From Aquirufa aurantiipilula (GTDB lineage: Bacteria; Bacteroidota; Bacteroidia; Cytophagales; Spirosomataceae), in contig NZ_JAANOG010000014.1 of assembly GCF_019923745.1 (NCBI RefSeq), positions 1-46,228 of the forward strand: a stretch of DNA of 46,228 nucleotides, given 5' to 3'. This document shows positions 7,396 through 13,743 of this stretch, piece after piece. The notes beneath the pieces were generated by a model. It saw only the letters and a list, made by a program, of their open reading frames with translations, was not told where the DNA came from and did not search any database. Position 1 is the stretch's first letter; every line of letters starts with the position of its first letter. Made by a program: the position numbers and the translations under genes.

Positions 7396-7500
7396 TCTTT
7401 CGTTGAGATTAACCTTTTTAGGTATTAGTTATTAGGATGAAAGGATTCAAAATTTATAATTCATCATTTACAATTTCCTTTCCGATTTTGATAAATGATA

Positions 7501-7534
7501 AAAAAAAGACCACCACCTTTCGGTAATGGTCTTT
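7501..7534 (-). terminator. rho-independent terminator for the YeeE/YedE pair
   Basis: On the minus strand, AAAGACCATTACC pairs with GGTGGTGGTCTTT around a GAAA tetraloop: 13 base pairs including two G-U pairs, followed by a run of T. It lies 25 bases after the stop of the gene at 7559-8068. Confidence 0.85.
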
Positions 7535-7558
7535 ATATCAATTTGAACTATATGGGTA

Positions 7559-8068
7559 TTAATGCGGTAGTTTATCGCGTAAGTATCCATAGGTCCACGT
7601 GCCAGCAATGGCGCTTAAGATCACCACAGATATGGATAATACTCCCGTGCCCAATTGAGCAAAAAGAGGACCAGGACAAGCCCCAGTGATAGCCCAGCCA
7701 AAGCCGAACATCAATCCTCCATAAATCTGGCCTTTATTGAATTTCTTGTCACTGAATGTAATGTCTTCTCCATGAATGGTTTTGATTTTCAATTGCTTAA
7801 TTAAAAACACTGAAATGGCTCCTACCACTACCGCAGTTCCAATGACACCATACATGTGAAAGCTTTGCAAACGAAACATTTCCTGAATTCTAAACCAAGA
7901 AATGATCTCCGCTTTGACGAATACTATTCCGAAAATCAATCCTACGGCTAAATACTTGAAATTATACCACCAAGGGTGCTTTAATTCGGATTCATTGATA
8001 CACATGGTATCCAATGATCTTACTTCATAATCCATTGGGTCGCTATGTACTAAATTTTTATTTTCCAT
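7559..8068 (-). CDS. YeeE/YedE-type sulfur transporter half (DUF6691-like)
   Basis: A 169-residue membrane protein. After a soluble N-terminal stretch of about 35 residues come four hydrophobic segments. The family motif GWAITGACPGPLFAQLGTG carries a cysteine in a Gly/Pro-rich turn. In full-length YeeE (TsuA) such cysteines line the thiosulfate path. This is one half of a split transporter; the other half is the next gene upstream, ending 5 bases before this start. Together they should move thiosulfate or another sulfur species across the inner membrane. The gene is followed by a strong terminator, so it ends its operon. Confidence 0.82.
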   Translation of the reverse strand: MENKNLVHSDPMDYEVRSLDTMCINESELKHPWWYNFKYLAVGLIFGIVFVKAEIISWFRIQEMFRLQSFHMYGVIGTAVVVGAISVFLIKQLKIKTIHGEDITFSDKKFNKGQIYGGLMFGFGWAITGACPGPLFAQLGTGVLSISVVILSAIAGTWTYGYLRDKLPH

Positions 8069-8073
8069 GATGA

Positions 8074-8637
8074 TTATAAGCTAAGAATGTAAGGTAAAAT
8101 GAAATTGGCCATGACGAATCCTCCTACCATGAAACAGATAGTGGCAACTAAAGAAGGCCATTGCAAATTGCTTAAGCCCATGATGGCATGACCCGATGTA
8201 CATCCTCCCGCATAACGCGTTCCGAAGCCCACTAAGAATCCTCCACCAATCATCATGATAATGCCTTTGGCTGTAAATAAGTTGTCAAAGGAAAATAACT
8301 GTACAGGAACTAAACCCGAATAATCATCTATCCCGTAAGTGGCTAATTCTTTTGCTAAATCTGGGTGGACAACCACAGGTTCATTGGAACCTAAATATTG
8401 AGCAGATAAAAATCCACCAATCAATATTCCTCCTACAAAAAATAAATTCCAAGATTCTTTTTTCCAATCGTATTTGAAAAAGGGAATATTACTTGGAAAA
8501 CAAGCCGCGCAAATATGCCTTAAGTTAGACGATATGCCAAAGTGTTTATTGCCCAATAGCAATAAAGCAGGTACGATTAAACCTATCAAGGCTCCCGCCA
8601 CGTACCAGGGCCATGGTTGTGAAATTGTTTCTATCAT
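8074..8637 (-). CDS. YeeE/YedE-type sulfur transporter half
   Basis: A 187-residue membrane protein with about five hydrophobic segments. The conserved GTRYAGGCTSGHAIMGLSNL motif contains the transport cysteine typical of YeeE/YedE proteins. It precedes the shorter half (7559-8068) by 5 bases, so the two are surely co-transcribed and probably assemble. It also contains a cytoplasmic or periplasmic CAACFP segment with two more cysteines. The 137-base gap upstream separates it from the small membrane protein genes and holds paired heptanucleotide repeats. No Crp-like box was found in front of it, so it may be read through from the TauE operon or have its own promoter. Confidence 0.85.
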   Translation of the reverse strand: MIETISQPWPWYVAGALIGLIVPALLLLGNKHFGISSNLRHICAACFPSNIPFFKYDWKKESWNLFFVGGILIGGFLSAQYLGSNEPVVVHPDLAKELATYGIDDYSGLVPVQLFSFDNLFTAKGIIMMIGGGFLVGFGTRYAGGCTSGHAIMGLSNLQWPSLVATICFMVGGFVMANFILPYILSL

Positions 8638-8659
8638 TGTTTGAGTATGGTAAGCAATT

Positions 8660-8777
8660 ATTAGCTATTCGTTATTAGTTGTTAGTTATTACTTATAAGT
8701 GGCTTGTCCTGAATTAATTTGAAGAATGTGTCTATTAATATTACTAATCCATAAACCCTAATCCCTAATCACTATTA
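8660..8777. repeat. paired heptanucleotide repeat arms
   Basis: Array one (8660-8694) has five units of the ATTAGTT type. Array two (8743-8777) has five units including CCTAATC twice, close to the reverse complement of array one. They bracket a 48-base spacer between the small membrane protein gene and the YeeE/YedE gene. Confidence 0.6.
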
Positions 8778-8981
8778 ACTGTTTGCTGTTTTTTTATTAC
8801 TGAAAAATCCACTAAAAATATAACCTAGAAAGGCAAAATACAAGGTACTATTCAATGGCTTGGAAGTCAGCGGACAAGTACCCGTACTGCATCCAATTTG
8901 TTGCCAATAAAAATATCCCGCAATTCCACCCAAAAAGGTGCCAATCAGAGCTAATTTATGGTTTTGAATGAACTTCTTCAT
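8775..8981 (-). CDS. small membrane protein, DUF6132-like
   Basis: A 68-residue protein with two hydrophobic segments (about residues 10-27 and 45-61). Between them is GCSTGTCPLTS, with two cysteines five apart, placed at a membrane face. This pattern fits the DUF6132 family, whose function is unknown. Its start overlaps the 3' end of the upstream small gene by 26 bases, so translation is probably coupled. Its position behind rhodanese and persulfide dioxygenase genes suggests a membrane thiol role, perhaps with the YeeE/YedE pair encoded next; this is inference. Confidence 0.65.
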   Translation of the reverse strand: MKKFIQNHKLALIGTFLGGIAGYFYWQQIGCSTGTCPLTSKPLNSTLYFAFLGYIFSGFFSNKKTANS

Positions 8982-9207
8982 ATGTTGTTTCTTCGTTATT
9001 TATGGAAGATGATTTCTTCGTTTTAGTAGGGATACCACATCCCTGAGCTCCACAACCTATATTAAATAAAGCCTGGATCAATAAAATTCCAGCTAACAAA
9101 CCTAAAAATAGTTCTTGCGTTTTAATGGCTTCAAACATGGCATAGCCACCCATTAAAAGGCGAGCCAAGCGCATAAGATCCCACGGTTGTCTGAGTGTGT
9201 TCCACAT
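8956..9207 (-). CDS. small two-helix membrane protein with C-terminal cysteines
   Basis: An 83-residue protein from the ATG at 9207, 4 bases after the rhodanese stop; a longer upstream frame would overlap that gene. The segment WDLMRLARLLMGGYAMFEA and a following helix place it near the DUF2892/YgaP-tail type of small inner-membrane proteins. After the second helix lies GCGAQGCG with two cysteines, then a polar tail. YgaP itself is a rhodanese fused to such a membrane tail, so here the two parts may be encoded separately. Function is otherwise unknown. Confidence 0.6.
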   Translation of the reverse strand: MWNTLRQPWDLMRLARLLMGGYAMFEAIKTQELFLGLLAGILLIQALFNIGCGAQGCGIPTKTKKSSSINNEETTYEEVHSKP

Positions 9208-9211
9208 AGGA

Positions 9212-9493
9212 TTAGTTGTTAGAATAAACCAACATATCTTGTAATGCACCTCCATTGTAGACTTCCTGATAACCCATCTGCTTAAGCATGGTTTGAGCTA
9301 ATCCAGAGCGGTTGCCACTGCGACAATACACAATGATGGGGCCGTCCATGGCTTTGAATTTTTCCAATTGGTTGGGAATAGTTCCTAATGGAATATTGAT
9401 GGCTCCTTCATAATGGCCTTGCATGAATTCCCCGACTTCACGCACATCCACTATACTAGTTTTCGGGTTGCTGATTAAATCTTGCATGTTCAT
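9212..9493 (-). CDS. single-domain rhodanese
   Basis: A 93-residue rhodanese. The ATG at 9493 is chosen over an upstream TTG, which would overlap the preceding gene; this leaves 2 bases after the dioxygenase stop. The domain has SIVDVREVGEFMQGH and the active-site loop CRSGNRSG with one catalytic cysteine, the standard thiosulfate-sulfurtransferase type loop. It lies between the persulfide dioxygenase-rhodanese fusion and the small membrane proteins on one tight operon. It could transfer sulfane sulfur to sulfite, giving thiosulfate, or feed the dioxygenase. Confidence 0.88.
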   Translation of the reverse strand: MNMQDLISNPKTSIVDVREVGEFMQGHYEGAINIPLGTIPNQLEKFKAMDGPIIVYCRSGNRSGLAQTMLKQMGYQEVYNGGALQDMLVYSNN

Positions 9494-9495
9494 GA

Positions 9496-10914
9496 TTACA
9501 ATAAAGTTGATGGACAAACATAGTCCGTGATATGAAATTTTTCCGATTCTTTGATGGATTTGAAACCACCATTGACATCAATTAAGTTGTGAAATCCACG
9601 TGCTCTTAAAGTAGAATTGAAAATCATAGAACGGTAACCTCCTGCACAATGCACAAAATAGGTTTTGTTCTTGTCAATTTTCAACATACTATCATTGATG
9701 AAGTCCAATGGGGCATTTTCAGCTTCCTTCACATGCTCACTTAAGAATTCTGAATTCTTACGTACGTCCAAGATTTCACCTTCACCTGCGGCAAAACGCT
9801 TGGCAACTTCCTCTGCTGAAATGGATTCAATACTATCTACTTCTTTACCAGCTGATTTCCAAGCCTCAAATCCACCCTTCAAGTATCCAATGGTGAAGTC
9901 GTAACCTACACGAGCTAACCGAGTAATCACTTCTTCCTCACGACCTTCATCTGTGATTAATAAAATTTCTTGTTTGATGTCAGGAATCATGGCACCTACC
10001 CAAGGAGCAAATGAACCATCGATTCCAATGTTGATGGAATTGGGTACAAATCCTTTCGTAAATGTTTGAGGATCACGTGTATCCAAAATTAGTGCTCCCG
10101 TTTCATTGGCAGCCACTTCAAAAGCTTCTGGCGATAAGGCGTGCTGACCTCTTTCTAATACTTTATCAATGCTGTCATAGCCTTGAATATTCATCAATAC
10201 GTTCAATGGGAAGTAGGATGGAGGGGCAACCAAACCTGTTAGAACTTCTTTTTTGAATTCTTCTCTAGTCAAATTGGGATTCAAAGCATAATTGGTTTTT
10301 TTCTGATTACCCAAGGTATCCGTGGTTTCCTTGCTCATGTTTTTACCACAGGCGGAGCCTGCTCCATGTGCTGGATACACGATGATATCGTCAGCTAATG
10401 GCATGATTTTGTTACGTAAGGAATCATATAAATGTCCAGCTAAAATATCTTCAGTTAATTCAGCTTTTACTTTTTGTGCCAAATCCGGACGACCAACATC
10501 TCCGATAAACAAGGTATCACCTGAGAATAAACTTGTTTCTTTACCATGCTCATCGATCAACAAGAAACAGGTACTTTCCATAGTATGACCAGGCGTGTGA
10601 ATGACACGGATGGTTGCTTTTCCTAATGGAAACTCTTGTCCGTCCGTAGCTGAAATGCAATCAAATGCACAAGCAGCATTGGGACCATAAACAATAGGGG
10701 CACCTGTTTTAGCTGATAAATCAATGTGTCCGGAAACGAAGTCAGCATGAAAGTGTGTCTCAAATACGTATTTGATTTTAGCTCCATTACGCTCCGCCTT
10801 TTGGATATAGGGTTCTACTTCGCGCAAAGGATCAATGATAGCTGCTTCGCCATTGTTTTCAATGTAATAGGCACCTTGTGCTAAACATCCAGTATAAATT
10901 TGTTCTACTTTCAT
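9496..10914 (-). CDS. metallo-beta-lactamase-fold persulfide dioxygenase fused to two rhodanese domains
   Basis: A 472-residue protein from the ATG at 10914 (a TTG lies 9 bases upstream). Residues 1 to about 240 form an ETHE1-like fold with THFHADFVSGH (His54, His56, Asp58, His63), PGH (His110), SGD (Asp133) and PAH (His183). ETHE1-type enzymes use one iron to oxidise persulfides to sulfite. A first rhodanese-like domain (about 265-360) has no cysteine in its loop (TDEGREEE) and should be inactive as a transferase. The last domain (about 370-470) has CAGGYRS with Cys423. The protein is in an operon after TauE and before a free rhodanese. It is the expected partner of type II SQR. The family also includes glyoxalase II-like proteins, but the fusion and context favour dioxygenase. 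Confidence 0.85.
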   Translation of the reverse strand: MKVEQIYTGCLAQGAYYIENNGEAAIIDPLREVEPYIQKAERNGAKIKYVFETHFHADFVSGHIDLSAKTGAPIVYGPNAACAFDCISATDGQEFPLGKATIRVIHTPGHTMESTCFLLIDEHGKETSLFSGDTLFIGDVGRPDLAQKVKAELTEDILAGHLYDSLRNKIMPLADDIIVYPAHGAGSACGKNMSKETTDTLGNQKKTNYALNPNLTREEFKKEVLTGLVAPPSYFPLNVLMNIQGYDSIDKVLERGQHALSPEAFEVAANETGALILDTRDPQTFTKGFVPNSINIGIDGSFAPWVGAMIPDIKQEILLITDEGREEEVITRLARVGYDFTIGYLKGGFEAWKSAGKEVDSIESISAEEVAKRFAAGEGEILDVRKNSEFLSEHVKEAENAPLDFINDSMLKIDKNKTYFVHCAGGYRSMIFNSTLRARGFHNLIDVNGGFKSIKESEKFHITDYVCPSTLL

Positions 10915-10962
10915 ATTCTTCAATAGTATGTTGTTAATGCGTTGTTTTAAGGTAGTTTGTGC

Positions 10963-11784
10963 TTATTTTAAAGGAAATGCTAATTGTTGAATTAAGATAT
11001 AAAGTCCCATTACGAGTACGAACCAGCCAAAACCTCTTTTTAATTTATCGTTATCTACGTTTTTGCTGAATTTATCTCCAATGAAAATTCCCGCCATAGC
11101 CAAAGCTGTAATGGTCATCAATAAGGTCCAATCAATGGTTTGATGCCCCAAATCTCCCGTGAAACCTATGAGCGATTTCATGGCTATGATAAGTAGTGAG
11201 GTACCTACGGCCTGTTTCATAGGTAATTTGGAAAGTACTACTAAAGCAGGAATGATTAAGAAACCACCGCCAGCACCTACTAATCCAGTTAATAATCCCA
11301 CGACAGAACCTTCCAACAATATAATTGGGTAATTGAATGCTTGTGCTTTGATTTCTTGGTCTTCAGCACCCTCTTTTCCACAGTTTTCACAGGTTCCACG
11401 AATCATCGAAATAGAAGCTGCAACCATCAATATGGCAAATAGGACCATCATTAAAATGGATTTGGTTATCATCAAATCTCCGATTTGGAATAAATCAGTA
11501 GGGATTAATGGTACAATGAATTTTCGTGTAGCATAAACAGAAATGATAGAAGGAATACCAAAAATAATGGCTGTTCTTAGATTAACTAAACCTTGTTGGT
11601 ATTTTGGGAAAGCCCCTACCAAACTACTTGCTCCTACTATAAAAAGGGAATATGCCGTAGCTAATATGGGATTGATGCCAAATAAATACACCAATACAGG
11701 TACGGTCAAAATGGATCCACCTCCACCTATGAGTCCCAAAGAGATTCCAATCAGCAAAGAGGCAAAGTATCCGATTATTTCCAT
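10963..11784 (-). CDS. TauE/SafE-family sulfite exporter
   Basis: A 273-residue membrane protein. The ATG at 11784 is used because the longer frame would run back towards the promoter. The two-fold repeat of the family shows as LIGGGGSILTVPVLVYL near the N-terminus and VGAGGGFLIIPALVVL in the second half, with about eight membrane segments. A hydrophilic loop between the halves carries CENCGKEG with two cysteines. TauE/SafE proteins export sulfite or related sulfonates, so it would remove sulfite made by the dioxygenase encoded next, 48 bases downstream. It is the first gene of the operon and has a Crp-like box with a -7 element upstream. Confidence 0.88.
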   Translation of the reverse strand: MEIIGYFASLLIGISLGLIGGGGSILTVPVLVYLFGINPILATAYSLFIVGASSLVGAFPKYQQGLVNLRTAIIFGIPSIISVYATRKFIVPLIPTDLFQIGDLMITKSILMMVLFAILMVAASISMIRGTCENCGKEGAEDQEIKAQAFNYPIILLEGSVVGLLTGLVGAGGGFLIIPALVVLSKLPMKQAVGTSLLIIAMKSLIGFTGDLGHQTIDWTLLMTITALAMAGIFIGDKFSKNVDNDKLKRGFGWFVLVMGLYILIQQLAFPLK

Positions 11785-11809
11785 GTTGTGCTTTTCATTT
11801 TTGTTGATA

Positions 11810-11853
11810 CAAATGTCTAGCATTTATTCTGCCTAATTCGTGATTTTTATCAC
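11810..11853 (-). promoter_or_regulatory. promoter with Crp-like box, TauE operon
   Basis: The perfect box GTGATTTTTATCAC (plus-strand reading) lies at 11840-11853. On the minus strand GACATTTG (11810-11817), one mismatch from TAnnTTTG, follows after 22 nt, and the tauE ATG 25 nt later. The flank AATTCGTGAT is shared with the box at 3997. Confidence 0.7.
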
Positions 11854-11873
11854 AAGAGAGAAAAATAGTTATT

Positions 11874-12012
11874 GGTGATTAGGAATTAGTTATTAGAGTT
11901 GTTAGAGATTAGTTAATAGTGTTTATTAAATGTTCTATTAAAGGCTATTTTGGTATCTATTTATACTTAAACTCTAATACCTAAACCCTAATACCTAACC
12001 CCTAACACCTAA
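11874..12012. repeat. paired heptanucleotide repeat arms
   Basis: Array one (11874-11915) has six units such as AGGAATT and AGTTATT. Array two (11971-12012) has six units ending in CTAA (ACTCTAA, TACCTAA, ACCCTAA, TACCTAA, CCCCTAA, CACCTAA). The arms are largely complementary and end one base before the stop of the crp-like gene, so they may also terminate its transcript. Confidence 0.7.
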
Positions 12013-12654
12013 TTACATTTTTAAATTTAGAATCTCCACTTCATTCTTATGTAATTTAACATGCCCTTTTTCGGCTAGTTTTTTCATTAAGCGAGATATG
12101 ACTTCACGAGAAGAATTTAGCTCCAATGCGATATCTGTAAAAGACGTTTTGATGAAATTGCTTTTTAAACTCTTCTGGTGCTGTTTTAGATACCAAAGTA
12201 GGCGTTCATCCAGATTTCGGAAGGCAATATGGTCCAGCGTATCCAATAATTCTTCAAAACGAGCACGATAGGTTTCTAAGACAAATTGATACCAAGAACG
12301 GTATTTTAGGGCCCATTCATCCATTAATTCTACCGGGATGACTAAAACTTCCGTATCGACTAAGGCCTTGGCCATGATTTGACTGGATAATTGTCGAGCA
12401 GCACAAGTCATGGAAATAGCACAAGCTTCTCCTGGGTGAAGGTTGTACATGAAGACTTCATTTCCGTCATCGTCTTCTCGAAATACTTTAACAACCCCAT
12501 CCAATACCAATACTGCCGAACGGATTTGTTGTCCGGTTTGCATTAAATATTCCTCCGCTTTAAACTTGCGTACCGCACCAACTTGCTGTACTTTTTTGAG
12601 TAATTCAGGCTCAAATTGTTGGAATAATCTCTGGGTATCGGAAGCAGTTGCCAT
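12013..12654 (-). CDS. Crp/Fnr-family transcriptional regulator with a CX5C effector domain
   Basis: A 213-residue regulator from the ATG at 12654, just after the stop of the upstream gene. Residues about 10-120 are a cyclic-nucleotide-binding-type domain. The segment GEACAISMTC puts cysteines at 78 and 84 in the effector pocket region. It has no four-cysteine iron-sulfur signature of Fnr. The C-terminal winged helix has the recognition segment SSREVISRLMKKL (181-193); Arg183, Glu184 and Arg188 align with Crp Arg180, Glu181 and Arg185, which read GTGA half-sites. The sulfur promoters in this window carry GTGA-N6-TCAC. It most likely controls them and may sense persulfide or redox state through the two cysteines (inference). 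It is co-transcribed with a Gfo/Idh gene. Confidence 0.85.
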   Translation of the reverse strand: MATASDTQRLFQQFEPELLKKVQQVGAVRKFKAEEYLMQTGQQIRSAVLVLDGVVKVFREDDDGNEVFMYNLHPGEACAISMTCAARQLSSQIMAKALVDTEVLVIPVELMDEWALKYRSWYQFVLETYRARFEELLDTLDHIAFRNLDERLLWYLKQHQKSLKSNFIKTSFTDIALELNSSREVISRLMKKLAEKGHVKLHKNEVEILNLKM

Positions 12655-12658
12655 AAGG

Positions 12659-13705
12659 TTATTGAATGGAGATGATAGCTTGTTGACGATTACTTTCATA
12701 GGCCGCATCTACAATGCGCATACTACGAATTCCATCCTCAACAGATACGGCTGGCTTTTCGTTCCCTAATAGGCTTTGGTAAACATTTTCAAAAAAGGCC
12801 ATGTAATTACCAGTTTCTGATGGAATGGCCCGTGGGCTTTCTTCTCCGTCTACCCAAATTTGGCCAAAATCCTTTTCTGAATCCTCACCCCAGTTAGGTG
12901 TATTAGGCAATATAGCTAGTTGTAAGTCAGCCTCTTGTCGATCAGATCTATTCTTTAAAAAACTACCTTGCTTCCCGTGTAATTGAAAAGAAGGCACCGG
13001 CAATTTGACGAAATAACCCGCCTTTAATCTTACCCGCAAATCTGGGTAATACAATAGAATTTCAAAGTAATCGTCGACTTGCGTGTTTTTTCTTGTTTTA
13101 CGCAAATCAGCAAATACGCGTTCTGGCATACCAAACAAGGAAATGGCTTGATCGATGATGTGCGGACCTAAATCGGTAACTACGCCAACACCAACTCCGG
13201 CAATTTCTTTATGGGCTTTGTAAGAAAGATTTCCGTCAAAACGATCGTAATGGAATTCTGCTTCCACCAATTCACCCAAAATACCTGATTCTTTCACTTT
13301 TTTAACGGTTAAGAAGTCAGAATCCCAGCGACGGTTTTGGAAGACAAATAATTGCTTTCCAGCTTTTTCCATGGCAGCTTTTAATAGAATTGCTTCCTCA
13401 GCCGTGCGGGTAAAACACTTTTCTACTAAGACATGTTTCCCAGCTTCTAGGCACTTTAAGGTATATTCAAAGTGTGTAGCAATGGGGGTATTGACAACCA
13501 CCAGTTGGATTTGATCATTGGCTAAGACCTCTTCCAAAGAATCATAGCTTGCCACTTCAGGATAACGAGCTTGTATGTTTTTTTGAGATCTTTCCAAGCA
13601 TCCTACTAAATGAAATCCAGGATGAGTCGCTAGAAATGGGGCATGAAAAACACGGCCAGACATTCCGTAAGAAAGTATGGCCGTGTGAAATATGTTCGAT
13701 TGCAT
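12659..13705 (-). CDS. Gfo/Idh/MocA-family oxidoreductase
   Basis: A 348-residue NAD(P)-dependent oxidoreductase. The Rossmann part has ILSYGMSGRVFHAPFL and the cofactor/substrate loop VLVEKCF, where most family members have EKP; Cys replaces Pro. The C-terminal alpha/beta domain follows with GVVTDLGPHIIDQA, typical of the YdgJ/YvaA-like branch that oxidises sugars or inositols. Its stop lies 4 bases before the start of the Crp/Fnr gene, so they share a transcript, which is unexpected for a sulfur regulator. The substrate cannot be read from sequence. Confidence 0.85.
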   Translation of the reverse strand: MQSNIFHTAILSYGMSGRVFHAPFLATHPGFHLVGCLERSQKNIQARYPEVASYDSLEEVLANDQIQLVVVNTPIATHFEYTLKCLEAGKHVLVEKCFTRTAEEAILLKAAMEKAGKQLFVFQNRRWDSDFLTVKKVKESGILGELVEAEFHYDRFDGNLSYKAHKEIAGVGVGVVTDLGPHIIDQAISLFGMPERVFADLRKTRKNTQVDDYFEILLYYPDLRVRLKAGYFVKLPVPSFQLHGKQGSFLKNRSDRQEADLQLAILPNTPNWGEDSEKDFGQIWVDGEESPRAIPSETGNYMAFFENVYQSLLGNEKPAVSVEDGIRSMRIVDAAYESNRQQAIISIQ

Positions 13706-13743
13706 GTGATAGGTTTACGTTAGATTAGGTAAAAATAAGCAAT

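Larger units (their letters stand above)
6793..7558. other. 766-base gene-free interval rich in repeats
   Basis: No convincing coding region. It holds heptanucleotide arrays (6804-6831, 6851-6885, 7423-7435, 7449-7476), a diverged inverted pair of a longer repeat (6957-7122 and 7211-7395), and a strong terminator for the downstream minus-strand permease genes (7501-7534). The genes on both sides converge on it. Confidence 0.7.
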
